This document shows positions 1 to 12,217 of a stretch of 64,000 nt of DNA, one piece after another. The notes below the pieces were generated by a model. That model saw nothing but the letters and a program-made list of their open reading frames with translations. It was not told the origin of the DNA and searched no databases. Source of the DNA: Achatina immaculata (lineage: Eukaryota; Mollusca; Gastropoda; Stylommatophora; Achatinidae); NCBI GenBank assembly GCA_009760885.1, contig CM019702.1, positions 54,403,856 to 54,467,855 of the forward strand, in the 5' to 3' direction. Each line of letters opens with the position of its first letter. Within the stretch, counting starts at the first letter, position 1. The position numbers and the translations under genes are program-made.

Positions 1-530
1 AAATCAATACTCAGATCAACACTCACATCAATACTTAGATCAACACTCAAATCAACACTCGTATCAACACTCACATCAATACTCAGAACAACATTCACAT
101 CAGTACTTAGATCAACACTCAAATCAACACTCAGATCAACACTCACATCAATACTCATATCAACACTCACATCAATACTTAGATCAACACTCAAATCAAT
201 ACTCAGATCAACACTCACATCAATACTCAGATCAACACTCAAATCAATACTCAAATCAACACTCAGATCAAATCTCGGATCAACATTCATATAAACACTA
301 GCATCAACATTCAAGTCAACTCTAAGATTAAAAACTCTGATCAACAGTTACATCAACACTCACAACAACATCCAGATCAACATCCAGATCAACACTCAAA
401 TCAATAATCATTTTAACATTCAGATCAACAACTCAGATCAATACTTAGATCAACACTTAGATCAATACTTAGATCAACACTTACATCAACAATCAGATCA
501 AAATTCAGATCAACACTCAGATCAACCTAA
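1..530. repeat. Minisatellite of about 12 bp units
   Basis: Irregular tandem array of units of the form atcaacactcag / atcaatactcac, with many point variants, running from the window edge. The true left boundary is outside the window. No coding signal is visible. Confidence 0.9.
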
Positions 531-611
531 ACAACTTGCAGTCATCCAGGGATGTTTGTGACATCAACCTTGTCACTAAATTTTAAAAAAAAACACACTC
601 AAAACTAGCAG

Positions 612-935
612 ATTGTTTGTACTTTAACTCGTGGCCGAGTTCTTTGAACTTTAACCCTTGGCCTAGTTCTTTGAACTTTAACTCTTGGCCGAGTTATTTG
701 AGCTTTAACTCTTGGCAAAGCTGTTTGAACTTGAACTTGTGTCCGCGTTGTTTGAACTTTAACTCTTGGCCGGTTTTTTTTTTAACTTTAACACTTGACC
801 GAGTAGTTTGAACTTTAATTCTTGGCAGAGCTGTTTTCATTTTAACTCTTTGGCATTGATGTTTGAACTTTAACTCGTGACCGAGTTATTTGAAATTTAA
901 CTCTTAACCGAGTTTGAACTTTAATTCTTGGGCAA
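612..935. repeat. Minisatellite of about 27 bp units
   Basis: Degenerate tandem copies of a unit containing tttgaactttaactcttgg followed by ccgagt. Short open frames across it are by-products of the repeat. From 936 to 1390 I see only AT-rich unique sequence with no gene. Confidence 0.85.
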
Positions 936-1414
936 ACTTCAAATTTACTAACACTGGGAAGGAGTTTGTAGACTTCCAATTACCCGTCTTCCAAATTATC
1001 ACGGTCAAATCACACCCAACGACCCAGAACCAGTTTTAACTGGATATAACCAGTCTTACTTATTTCACACAGATATGGCAAAACTATTCAGCCTCCTACC
1101 CTCTCTCTGTTTTTGTGTGGATATATAAATAACAGTAATCACGTTTTGTTTTGTTTTCTTTCTCCCAAGTAAGTCACTTGTCTACACATCATAACACAAC
1201 ATTATAGTTTATACCTAATTAGTTTTAAACAACTTTTAGGATGATTGACAATAATTGATTCTCTTTTATATTTCTTGCATTGTTTTTCTCATCTAGCATA
1301 TTGTTGTTTACATATTAACTAGAAACTTGACTATCAACGACACTTGCTACAAAGCCCTGACATCTGATCAGAGCTTCTAAGATTAAGCTGGTTTAGGCCA
1401 TTATCTTATCTTAT

Positions 1415-1496
1415 CTTCTCGGCAGAATGTAAGACTGGCCTGCGTGCCCAATTCTTTACCCTTGAAAAATAAAGATTATTCATTCATTCATTCTAT
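1415..1496 (+). mobile_element. Retroposon 3' end with ATTC-repeat tail
   Basis: About 57 bp here (ggcagaatgt ... aaataaagat) match, with a few mismatches, the reverse complement of 33601-33657. Both copies end in a short tetranucleotide run, cattcattcatt here and a gatt-type run in the other copy. That is the layout of a LINE or SINE 3' end with a microsatellite tail. The body of the element is not recognisable, so its class is unknown. Confidence 0.6.
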
Positions 1497-2301
1497 CTTT
1501 AACTTTCACCTCAGTACCAGTTATCAGTGTGTGACATGTCATACTTATCATGACAGCAGTCTCTCCGAATATCAAACGTTACGTATACTACTTATCTCAC
1601 AAACAGCGCTTTCAATGACGGCTAATTTCATTTCAAATATAGAATTTCTGCACATTTATTTCTTCCACGTTTTGCTACAGCCACTTTTCGTGAACTTTTA
1701 GATGTAATAGTTTGAAAGGAGAGACCCAGTGCAAGAAACAAAGACACGATAATGTATTGCTTTTAGATGCGTAGTGATCGAGTTTAAATCCGATTTCACA
1801 ATTTTAAAATGTCCAGTAATTAGGAAATAAAAATATATAAGCTGCAAACCACAGACGGACAGAATCAATTTTTCTCTCTGTTTAAATCTTAGGCACTGTC
1901 ATTTGATATGATAGATATTATAATATCTAACCTTGCTTCTAAATCACATTGATAACACTGAATATAAGAAGCACACATAAGACATTTCAAAAATTCTATT
2001 TTGTCGCAATTGCTATTTTTATCAATCCTTGCCCGCGGCACAGATTTCAGATTGCTTCTATTTGTATCCTATTTTCGAAAACTGAAAAGTACAAAGAAAC
2101 GAGAGTTTACTCTAAAAGCTGCATCACGGCTCCATAAGATATGCAGAATAAAACAAATTAAACCAGAACATGGAACGTGTCTTGTATCAGTGTTCTGACA
2201 TGCGGAAAACTTGTCACTGACTGATTAAAAACATATAAGTTAATTCCACTTGTCATTTACCATATTCTCTGTTTGAGAGTTCACAAACTTGCAAACGGAC
2301 A
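1497..2301. other. Unique AT-rich sequence, no gene seen
   Basis: No convincing open reading frame, repeat or RNA gene. It lies directly upstream of a chemoreceptor first exon and could hold its promoter, but I recognise no core element with confidence. Confidence 0.6.
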
Positions 2302-2548
2302 ATGAGATTTATAATCAACAAACCAATGTCAAATCATTCAGGTAGCCCAGATTACAGAAGCGCTATGTCCAAGCCAGATGAAGTATTTGACATTTTGGTC
2401 AGTGAAGAGGCTTTGCATATCTTTGAGTGGATCAGTTACACCATTATCTGTAACTTTATAGATATCTTCGGTGTGATAACTAACATCATCAACATCATTT
2501 GTTTCATCAAACTTGGCTTTAAGGATCCAGTCAACGTTAGCTTTCTAG
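2302..2548 (+). CDS. Chemoreceptor-like GPCR, exon 1 (N-terminus and TM1)
   Basis: Encodes an extracellular N-terminus with an NHS glycosylation sequon and the first membrane helix (FIDIFGVITNIINIICFIK), then FKDPVNVS. It closely resembles first exons at 41053-41212 and 61957-61753 (minus). The exon ends at ctag|gtaaac, leaving phase 1, which joins in frame to exon 2 at 9366. Translation could start at 2302 or at the ATG at 2326. No matching third exon is found downstream on this strand, so the gene is probably incomplete: lost by rearrangement, or interrupted by the repeat-rich 11-29 kb block. The family is rhodopsin-like class A. The ligand is unknown and the chemosensory role is inferred from resemblance to gastropod receptors. 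Confidence 0.7.
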
Positions 2549-2958
2549 GTAAACACTTCTGTTATATGTTATTAGCTTGCTAGGTGAACATTTCTGTTAT
2601 ACGTCATTCGCTTGCTAAATAAACATTTCTGTTATACGTCATTAGCTTGCTAAATAGACATTTCTGTTATACGTCATTAGCTTGCTAGGTAAATATTTCT
2701 GTTATATGTCATTAGCTAGGTAGGTAAACATTTCTGTTATACATCATTAGCTTGCTATGTAAACATTTCTGTTATACATCGTTAGCTTGCTAGGTAAACA
2801 TTTCTGTTATATGTCATTAGCTCTCTAAATAAACATTTCTGTTATATGTCATTAGCTTGCTAGGTAAACATTTCTGTTATAAGTCATTAGCTTGCTAAGT
2901 AAACATTTCTGTTATATATCATTAGCTTGCTAGGTAAACATTTCTGTTATATATCATG
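2535..2958 (+). repeat. 35-bp tandem array spanning a splice donor
   Basis: About 11 to 12 copies of a 35-bp unit (gcttgctaggtaaacatttc plus tgttatacgtcatta). The first unit overlaps the end of the receptor exon, so the donor-like ctag|gtaaac is copied into many units. See findings. Confidence 0.85.
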
Positions 2959-3789
2959 TCGTTTGAACGATTCTGGGACACGGGTCGGCCTGTCATTTTG
3001 AAATGGTATTGTTATTTTAGGGATTGCAATTTGTTGCATGCCAGGTGACAAAGACAGACAAAACTGTTAAACTGATGCAAATATCTTTGTGTTTTAGACG
3101 TTTGAAGCATATCTGCTTCAGAGTAGGAATCTATATACGTTAGGTGTCTTGATATCAAATATTCTACTACAGACAAGCAGTAAATACAAATATTGTTTTT
3201 CTTTTATTTAATTTAAAATTATGAAAATATTTTGTTTATTTTGTCAAGCTAATGTTGATATTCAAACATATGTGACATGTCACGTATGAAATATGTTGTG
3301 CTGCTTTATATGTAGACACAGAATAGGGATAAGTAGTTGACTTCTTCGGCACACTCCACCACCCAGGGAGCCACGTCGAACGTGCCCACGCGACAGGAAG
3401 ACTAAGTCCACAACACATACAAGTTAATGACGTTTTGTTTTCTCTACATGGGCTGTCACTTCAGCATTGTTTTCTCTGCTCCGCTTATAACAACAACTGA
3501 ATATAACATTACGTTATAATCAATTAAACGTTATTAATTTACTGTTATATTTAGGTAAAGGGAGGTCTCCAGCTAGTAGATACTTAGTTTTCATCTATAT
3601 TTTTATTATTGTTTACCACTATTATCTTAAGAATTCATCATCGTCCTCATAAACATAATCGTCAACATCGACATCCCTTCCACCAAGAAGTTGTAGAAGA
3701 AAGAAACATCTCAACAAAACACTTATTTAATTTATCTTTCCTCTTTAACAAGATTTCATAATTTCCTATTACTGATCTTATACATGTGA
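2959..3789. other. Unique intronic sequence
   Basis: Lies within the presumed first intron of the receptor split between 2548 and 9366. I see no gene, only AT-rich sequence and short open frames with no family resemblance. Confidence 0.55.
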
Positions 3790-4458
3790 TACAAAACTTA
3801 ACATACAACCTTACTCCTGAGATATATATTGCTAACATAATACATAATCTTACCCCTGTGATATAAATTGCTAACTTTAACACATAATCTTATCCATGTG
3901 ATATAAATTGCTAATTTTAACATGACCCTACTCCTGTGATATAAATTGTTAACTTTAACACACAATCTTACCCCTGTGATATAAGTTGCTAATATAACAC
4001 AAAATCTTACACCTGTGATATAAATTGCTAATTTAATACATAACTTTACCCATGTGATATAAATTGCTAATATCACACATAATCTTACTCCTGTGATATA
4101 AATTGCTAATATAACACATAATCTTACTCCTGTGATATAAGTTGCTAATTTAACACATAATCTTACCTCTGTAATATAAATTGCTAATTTAACACATAAT
4201 CTTACTCCTGTGATATAAATTGCTAATATAACACATAATCTTACTCCTGTGATATAAATTGCTAATTTAACACATAATCTTACTCCTGTGATATAAATTG
4301 CTAATATAACACATAATCTTACCCCTGTGATATAAATTGCTAATATAACACATAATCTTACCCCTGTGATATAAATTGCTAATATAACACATAATCTTAC
4401 CCCTGTGATATAAATTGCTAATATAACACATAATCTTACCCCTGTGATATAAATTGCT
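3785..4458. repeat. 39-bp minisatellite
   Basis: About 17 copies of a 39-bp unit (cccctgtgatataaattgct plus aatataacacataatctta). The period is measured between the unit starts at 4322 and 4361. Copies at the right end are most uniform and those at the left most diverged. Confidence 0.9.
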
Positions 4459-4544
4459 ACTTAACAGCAGATGTTGTGGAACATGACATCCTTGCGTGGA
4501 ATAATTATGTCGGCTAATAATGCTGGTTTGTTATGGGGAGTCAT

Positions 4545-4795
4545 TTAACAGAGATCTTCAAGAGCATAAAGGTTTGACAGTAAACTCACATACGAGATTG
4601 ATAGTAAAACAATATCAGAGATTTACAGTAAAGCAACATCACATTAATAATAAAACCACATCAGAGGTTGACAGTAAAATCTATCAGAAATTGACAATTA
4701 AACCACACCGGAGGTTGACAGTTAAACCATTTCAGAGATTGACAGTTAAACCACATCAGAAGTTATCAGTTAAACCCACCACTCCCCATGTTTCC
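4545..4795. repeat. About 24-bp minisatellite
   Basis: Degenerate copies of a unit like gattgacagttaaaccacat plus caga. The 92-codon open frame across it is a by-product. Confidence 0.75.
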
Positions 4796-4969
4796 TGAAT
4801 GTTTTCATCACGACCAGAGCAACCTTTCAGAGTTTATCTTTTTAAAAAGTTTCTCTTTCTTAGTTTCAGCTTGTAAACTCAGTATTATTTCCAACAGTTT
4901 GTGTCCTTGCATGTAATACTTTGCTTGTATTTACTCTTACTTAATTTAGTTGAAAACAACACTTCTCAA

Positions 4970-7900
4970 AATTGGGGGGGGGGGGGAAGCGTGAGATCTT
5001 TGGGGAACAATTCTCTAAGCTTGGGGAAGGGGTAAGCGTGAGATCTTTGGGGAACAATTCTCTAAGCTTGGGAAGGGGTAAGCGTGAGATCTTTGGGGAA
5101 CAATTCTCTAAGTTGGGGGGTGGGGGGTGAGATCTTTGGGGGCAATTCTCTAAGCTTGCGGGGGATGAGATCTTGGGGAACAAGGTTCTCAGGGTGATGG
5201 GGGGTGAGACCTTGGGTAACAAGTCTCTCAAGGTGATGGGGTGAGATTTTGGGGAACAAGTCTTTCAGCGTGATGGGGGTGAGATTTTGGGGAACAAGTC
5301 TTTCAGCTTGATGGGGGTGAGATTTTGGGCAACAAGTCTCTCAGGGTGATGGGGGTGAGATTTTGGGCAACAAGTCTCTCAGGGTGATGGGCGTGAGATC
5401 TTGGGGAGCAAGTCTCTCAGGGTGGTGGGGGGTGAGATTTTGGGGAACAAGTCAATCAGGGTGATGGGGGTGAGATTTTGGGGAACAAGTCAATCAGGGT
5501 GATGGGGGTGAGATCTTGGGGAACAAGTCTCTCATGGTGATGGGCGTGAGATCTTGTGTTTAAAGTCTCTAAGCTTGCCGGGAATGAGATCTTGGGTTTA
5601 AAGTCTCTAAGCTTGCCGGGGGTAAGATCTTGGGTTTAAAGTCTCTAAGCTTGCCGGGGGTAAGATCTTGGGTTTAAAGTCTCTAAGCTTGCCGGGGGTA
5701 AGATCTTGAGTTTAAAGTCTCTAAGCTTGCCGGGGGTAAGATCTTGGGTTTAAAGTCTCTAAGCTTGCCGGGGATGAGATCTTGGGTTTAAAGTCTCTAA
5801 GCTTGCCGGGGATGAGATTTTGGGTTTAAAGTCTCAAAGCTTGCCATGGGTGAGATCTTGTGTTTAAAGTCTCTAAGCTTGCCATGGGTGAGATCTTGTA
5901 TTTAAAGTCTCTAAGCTTGCTGGGAGGTGAGATCTTGTATTTAAAGTCTCTAAGCTTGCTGGGAGGTGAGATCTTGGGTTTAAAGTCTCTAAGCTTTCTG
6001 TGAGGTGAGATCTTGTATTTAAAGTCTCTAAGCTTTCTGAGAGGTGAGATCTTGTATTTAAAGTCTCTAAGCTTTCTGAGAGGTGAGATCTTGTGTTTAA
6101 AGTCTCTAAGCTTTCTGAGAGGTGAGACCTTGTATTTAAAGTCTCTAAGCTTTCTGAGAGGTGAGATCTTGTATTTAAAGTCTCTAAGCTTGCTGGGAGG
6201 TGAGATCATGGGTTTAAAGTCACTAAGCTTTCTGAGAGGTGAGATCTTGTATTTAAAGTCTCTAAGCTTTCTGATAGGTGAGACCTTGTATTTAAAGTCT
6301 CTAAGCTTTCTGAGAGGTGAGACCTTGTATTTAAAGTCTCTAAGCTTTCTGAGAGGTGAGATCTTGTATTTAAAGTCTCTAAGCTTGCTGGGAGGTGAGA
6401 TCCTGGGTTTAAAGTCTCTAAGCTTTCTGAGAGGTGAGATCTTGTATTTAAAGTCTCTAAGCTTTCTGAGAGGTGAGATCTTGTGTTTAAAGTCTCTAGC
6501 TTGCCCTGGGAGGTGAGATCTTGTGTTTAAAGTCTTTAAGCTTGCTGGGAGTTGAGATCTTATGTTTAAAGCCTCTAAGCGTGCTGGAAGGTGAAATCTT
6601 GTGGAGCAAGTCTCTGCCTGCTGGGGATAAGATCTTGTGGGACAGGTCTCTAAGCTTGCTGAAGGATGAGCTCTTTTGGGAGACGTATCTAAGCTTACAG
6701 GCGAGTGAGATCATGGTTAACAAGTCTCAAAGCTTGCTGGGGGGGGGGGGTGAGATCTTAGGGAACAGGTCTCTAAGCTTGGTGGGGGGTGAGATCTTAG
6801 GGAACAGGTCTCTAAGCTTGCTTGGTGATGAGATCTTGGGGGACACGTCTCTAATCTTGCTGGAGGTGAGATCTTGAGGGACACGTCTCTAATCTTGCTG
6901 GGGAGTGAGATAATGGGGAGCAAGTCTGTATGCTTGCTGGGGGTGAGATCTTGAGGGACACGTCTCTAATCTTGCTGGGGAGTGAGATCATGGGGAGCAA
7001 GTCTGTATGCTTGCTGGGGAGTGAGATCATGGGGAGCAAGTCTGTATGCTTGCTGGTGGGGAGGGAGGGGTAGATCTTGGGGAACACGTCTATATGCTTG
7101 CTGGGGGTGAGATCTTGAGGGACAAGTCTGTAAACTTGCGGGGGGGATGAGACATTTATGGACACTTCTCATAGGTTGCTGGAGGTGAGATCTTGGGGGA
7201 CGCGTCTCTAAGATTGCTGGTAGTGAGATCTATGGGGACACGTCTTTAAGCTTGTTGGGGAGTGAGAGCTTATGGAAGAATTCTCTACGCTTCCTGGGGG
7301 GGGGGGGGGGTGTGAGATCTTGGGGAGTAATTCTCTAAGCTTGCTGCGGGTGAGATTTTGGGTTTAAAGTCTCTAAGCTTGCCATGGGTGAGATCTTGTG
7401 TTTAAAGTCTCTAAGCTTGCCATGGGTGAGATCTTGTATTTAAAGTCTCTAAGCTTGCTGGGAAGTGAGATCTTGTATTTAAAGTCTCTAAGCTTGCTGG
7501 GAGGTGAGATCTTGGGTTTAAATTCTCTAAGCTTTCTGAGAGTTGAGATCTTGTATTTAAAGTCTCTAAGCGTTCTGAGAGTTGAGATCTTGTGTTTAAA
7601 GTCTCTAAGCTTTCTGAGAGGTGAGATCTTGTATTTAAAGTCTCTAAGCTTTCTGAGAGGTGAGATCTTGTGTTTAAAGTCTCTAAGCTTGCTGGGAGGT
7701 GAGATCTTGGGTTTAAAGTCTATAGCTTGCCCTGGGAGGTGAGATCTTGTGTTTAAAGTCTCTAAGCTTGCTGGGAGTTGAGATCTTGTGTTTAAAGCCT
7801 CTAAGCGTGCTGGAAGGTGAGATCTTGTGGAACAAGTCTCTGCCTGCTGGGGATAAGATCTTGTGGGACAGGTCTCTAAGCTTGCTGAAGGATGAGCTCT

Positions 7901-8740
7901 TTTGGGAGACGTATCTAAGCTTACAGGCGAGTGAAATCATGGTTAACAAGTCTCAAAGCTTGCTTTGGGGGGGGTGAGATCTTAGGGAACAGGTCTCTAA
8001 GCTTGGTGGGGGGTGAGATCTTAGGAACAGGTCTCTAAGCTTGCTTGGTGATGAGATCTTGGGGGACACGTCTCTAATCTTGCTGGGGGTGAGATCTTGA
8101 GGGACACGTCTCTAATCTTGCTGTGGAGTGAGATCATGGGGAGCAAGTCTGTATGCTTGCTGGGGGTGAGATCTTGAGGGACACGTCTCTAATCTTGCTG
8201 GGGAGTGAGATCATGGGGAGCAAGTCTGTATGCTTGCTGGGGAGTGAGATCATGGGGAGCAAGTCTGTATGCTTGCTGGTGGGGAGGGAGGGGTAGATCT
8301 TGGGGAACACGTCTATATGCTTGCTGGGGGTGAGATCTTGAGGGACAAGTCTGTAAACTTGCGGGGGGGATGAGACATTTATGGACACTTCTCATAGGTT
8401 GCTGGAGGTGAGATCTTGGGGGACGCGTCTCTAAGATTGCTGGTAGTGAGATCTATGGGGACACGTCTTTAAGCTTGTTGGGGAGTGAGAGCTTATGGAA
8501 GAATTCTCTACGCTTCCTGGGGGGGGGGGGGGGTGTGAGATCTTGGGGAGTAATTCTCTAAGTTTGCTGTTGTGTGAGATCCTGGGGAAGAAGTCTCTAA
8601 GCTTGCTGGGGGAATTAGATTTTGGGAAACAAGTCTCTAATTTTGCTGGGTGGGGGAGGGGGTGAGATCTTGGAGAACAAGTGTCTAAAGTTGCTGGAGG
8701 GTGAGATCTTGGTGGACACGAGGCTAAGCTCGTGAAGCGA
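4970..8740. repeat. Large 39-bp satellite with higher-order repeat
   Basis: About 3.8 kb of a 39-bp unit, typically gtgagatcttgtatttaaag followed by tctctaagctttctgagag. Most units hold a BglII site (agatct) and a HindIII site (aagctt). The left part (4970-5570) and the right part are G-rich diverged variants. A block starting near 6500 recurs near 7733, giving a higher-order period of about 1.23 kb. Because 39 is divisible by three, several strands and frames remain open for over 100 codons. These are not genes. Confidence 0.92.
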
Positions 8741-8895
8741 CCAATTATGCTGCCTTGAGATGAGCCCAGTTGCGCTGACAGGAGCCAAGTTCTGGTGCTG
8801 GGATTGTCTTGAACAACTTGACCCACGGCTTCATCACCGGTGGTTGAGTGGCGTCTTTGATGTCGGTGTCCCCAGACCTCAACTTCTAGAACCAT
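8738..8895 (-). pseudogene. Possible transposase helix-turn-helix fragment
   Basis: On the minus strand the unique sequence flanking the satellite translates through AVGQVVQDNPSTRTWLLSAQ followed by LGSSQGSIIGRF. This resembles the second DNA-binding helix region of mariner-type transposases, where a LGVS-type turn is followed by a recognition helix. The frame runs into satellite on its C-terminal side and no catalytic domain follows. It is a weak call based on a short stretch. Confidence 0.3.
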
Positions 8896-8899
8896 CTCC

Positions 8900-9365
8900 T
8901 TGCAGTGCTGCTATCAGCTGTCCCTTCCTCTTCCACGCTGCACATTTCACAGACAGCTTCATGGACATTCAGTCCTAACTTCCAATAATGTCTCAAGTGC
9001 ACGTGAACGACATCTTTACTGCCCGCCATATTTCCTTCTGCTGATCACTTATCTCTCTACTCATTGGCTAAAAATGGGCGTGCAGGTTTTTTTAGAATCA
9101 GGAAACGTATGACGTCAGCATGAGGTTAATAATACTAGAAAAACGTATAAGACGTGACCTTGACCGAAAATATGGTATCAAAAAACTTGAGGAAATACTG
9201 ACACATTATAATAGCTTTTGAGAGGAAAGTCATCCGGGTATCACTGTTATTTTCCTTGACTGAATAATAACAAATCAACTACGTTAATAATGAAGCACAC
9301 TATGTGTACTGCAGACATGACAATCTGTAAATCTTTCGTAAATCTTGTGGTTGTCATGTTTACAG
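8900..9365. other. Unique sequence before receptor exon 2
   Basis: No gene recognised. The last bases (tgtcatgtttacag) form the 3' splice site of the receptor exon that starts at 9366. Confidence 0.5.
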
Positions 9366-9580
9366 GGCTGTCAGTCTCAGATCTTGGCAGTCTGTCAACT
9401 CAGTCCTGGAGTAACATCAACTTTAATCCAGCCTTCAGTAACGCGGATCTGCCTTTCGACCCAGTTGGGTGCCACTTCCTGATTAGTGGGTGGCCCCACA
9501 ATACCTTCACTCGGGTCACAGCCTGGATCACAGCGTTTATCACACTGGAGAGATGTTTGTGTATTACTGTGCCATTAAAG
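9366..9580 (+). CDS. Chemoreceptor-like GPCR, exon 2 (TM2-TM3)
   Basis: A 215-bp exon bounded by tttacag|GG and aaag|gtttga. It encodes the TM2 end (LSVSDLGSL), an extracellular loop and TM3 ending in LERCLCITVPLK, the position of the class A DRY-like motif (here ERC). It enters in phase 1 and exits in phase 0, as do exon 2 at 41656-41870 and at 61194-61408, which are also exactly 215 bp. It pairs with exon 1 at 2302-2548. The terminal exon (TM4-TM7) is not found downstream on this strand. Confidence 0.75.
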
Positions 9581-9594
9581 GTTTGAGCTTACGC

Positions 9595-9870
9595 AGTTTT
9601 TATCCTTTTTTAGGCGATACAATATTTATGAGAAAGAAACCTTGCACAGTTTTTCTCATTTTTTAGGCGATACAATATTTATGAGAAAGAAACCTTGCAC
9701 AGTTTTTCTCATTTTTTAGGCGATACAATATTTATGAGAAAGAAACCTTGCACAGTTTTTCTCATTTTTTAGGCGATACAATATTTATGAGAAAGAAACC
9801 TTGCACAGTTTTTCTCATTTTTTAGGCGATACAATATTTATGAGAAAGAAACCTTGCACAGTTTTTATCC
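9595..9870. repeat. 53-bp tandem repeat, about 5 copies
   Basis: Near-identical copies of a 53-bp unit beginning cgatacaatatttatgagaa. They lie immediately inside the intron downstream of receptor exon 2. The low divergence suggests recent expansion. Confidence 0.9.
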
Positions 9871-10504
9871 TCTCATGTTTGACAAAGTGGCTACTATTTC
9901 ATATGCTGAAAAACGGCTATGTGTAGGCTCCACCACTTTTAATAATGTACTTTATCTTACTATAAATCTGACACTTGAAGATGTAACTGAAGGAACATGT
10001 CTTAAAACTAAACATCTTGTGATAGATTACTTAGTCATGAAGGAGAAGTGCCCTAGAAGTTGGATAGAAGATATTTAAAGATCTTTTATTAACTGACCAG
10101 ACAGCACCTCTCACACGTGACATAAAACACTTCTAGATCAGCTGAAATTATTTTTACTGTATATGTAGGGACGTTGTACTTAAATCTATAGAAAACAATT
10201 GTAATGTGTAAAACATGGAGGCTCTACCAGTCATCACCAAGGAAAGATATGATGTAGAATTGCTACACTGGTTCATCTGCTCAGAATCTATCATAAATGA
10301 CCAGTCTTTTCTTAGCACAAGATACACAACTGTACTGACACATCTACGTAGAGCTTTGGCAAGTAAAACAAACACAACTGAGATAATGATGAACTCATGA
10401 TAGATAGCGCAGTTTGTAATGTGTGAGTCATCATCACATACTAGTATGGTATGTCAGGTATGATCAGGTATGATTCTACATAGAAAAATAAAGGTTAAAT
10501 ATCC
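9871..10504. other. Unique sequence, no recognised gene
   Basis: Contains two open frames of 74 and 61 codons (9854-10078 and 10215-10400). Neither resembles a family I know and neither has a clear splice context. Confidence 0.45.
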
Positions 10505-10786
10505 ATAATCCAATAGGATACAAGGTCCGACAGTTAGGTAATGAGACTGATTTTGTTATGGCCAAGACAAAAATGCCATCTACGAAGCAAAGCATGGAAT
10601 CTAAAGAGGCAACTTTGTTGGTATGTTCTTCTTGTACTCTTTCTGAGTATTGATTTCTTGTGTTGGCTTTTTCAGTTTAAGTCTTATTACACAGGTTGTG
10701 ATCACTGTTGACATCTGCCCCCTATATGCTCTTACATCTATCAGAGATGTTCTGAATTGTTTTTATACAAATGATCTATCTGGTAT
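10505..10786. mobile_element. Mariner-type end, truncated at a gap
   Basis: A motif beginning aaggtccgacagttaggtaa and continuing tgagactgatt closely matches the sequence at 62488-62520, which borders a mariner transposase relic. This is therefore probably the terminal inverted repeat of the same family. The interior is cut by the assembly gap, and no transposase frame is visible here. Confidence 0.5.
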
Positions 10787-10886
10787 NNNNNNNNNNNNNN
10801 NNNNNNNNNNNNNNNNNNNNNNNNNNNNNNNNNNNNNNNNNNNNNNNNNNNNNNNNNNNNNNNNNNNNNNNNNNNNNNNNNNNNNN
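10787..10886. other. Assembly gap (100 N)
   Basis: Run of 100 undetermined bases, a conventional gap of unknown true length. Confidence 1.
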
Positions 10887-11099
10887 TGAACTCCAGCTCT
10901 GGTCGGCATGACACTGGACAGTAGGATAATCAGAGATATTTTTAGAAAGTCCGTTGATACTTATAATAGGAATGTCAAAACTTCATTTATTATCCACTAA
11001 AAATTGTCTCTAAATTTGTCTTTCTTATCATAACTTCACGAAAATACTTTACTTAACAATATCCTTCCTCTTTTACTTGAGGGAAAATGCAATTTTCGT

Positions 11100-11372
11100 T
11101 TCTTGCCAAATAGGTGGCCTCAGTGAGGGTCTTAGCCACATGGGTGTCCTCAGTGCGGGTCTTGGCCACATGGGTGGCCTCAGTGAGGGTCTTGGCCAAA
11201 TGGGGGGACCTCAGTGAGGGTCTTAGCCAAATAGGTGGCCTCAGTGAGGGTCTTAGCCAAATAGGTGGCCTCAGTGAGGGTCTTAGCCAAATAGGTGGCC
11301 TCAGTGAGGGTCTTAGCCAAATGGGTGGCCTCAGTGAGGGTCTTGGCCAAATGGGGGGACCTCAGTGACGGT
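11100..11372. repeat. 30-bp minisatellite
   Basis: About nine copies of a 30-bp unit (ggtggcctcagtgagggtct plus tagccaaata). Both strands stay open because 30 is divisible by three. Not a gene. Confidence 0.9.
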
Positions 11373-11489
11373 GATGCCATAATTGGTGTGTATCTCTATG
11401 ATATCATCTATACATCCCTTTCTAGGTTTTTCTCTTGATCTGTGTCCTGTAGTTCTTTCGTTGAAGTCTCTCGCGGCTGGCTGTGACTG

Positions 11490-11645
11490 ATACCACAATA
11501 AAAGATTAAAATTATTCATCTATTCACCACAATAATAGATCAAAATTGTTCATCTATTCACCACAATAATAGATTAAAATTGTTCATCTATTCATCACAA
11601 AAATAGATTAAAATTATTCATCTATTCACCACAAAGATATATTAA
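11490..11645. repeat. About 34-bp tandem repeat
   Basis: Four to five copies of caccacaataatagattaaa plus attgttcatctatt. From 11646 to 12209 I see unique sequence and no gene. Confidence 0.8.
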
Positions 11646-12217
11646 AATAAATTAAAATCTGCGGGACGACGCATGTAACACGTTTAGCTGTAACAAAGAT
11701 GGCGACAGGCAGTCCAAGATATGACGAGTCGCAGTGAACAGTCAGTTGTGTGCTTTTATTCAGACCGGGCTATTAGTTTAACACGGGAGGCCTGCGTCAT
11801 AGACATTTTGATTTAGTGACTATTGAGGGGAATCAAATTATTTGCAGAGTGAGTTGTTTGGTAGATTGGGAGAACCTGAGATGACTGAGGGAGCTAGGAC
11901 AGTGTGTCCTCTTAAATGTTCGTGTTCGATATCAGAAAGAAATAAAGTGATTGATTTTTTACTGTGGAGTCAGTTTTTCTATCCAGCTACATAAGTGCAG
12001 TCTGTTGGTGAACTTCCCCATAATATTTTGTCTCAAACAGAAAATACAACTTAAAATTATTTACAACATTTAAATCTTTATGTCTTTCTATCTCATATCC
12101 TAAGATGTGCTTTTTTCATCTGACTGTTGGGACAATTAATATGCTTGTCCAAGCAAATCATAGACGATTGTTTATAATTGAAGTTAGAGCGAGCTGAGAT
12201 GCAGGCAGATAATACAC

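Noticed and set aside
5826..6516. Open frames of 127 and 167 codons in the 39-bp satellite
   Set aside because: Repeat by-products open on both strands.
8431..8895. 154-codon minus-strand frame as a complete gene
   Set aside because: Most is satellite translation; only the first 50 or so codons are unique, and these look like a transposase fragment at best.
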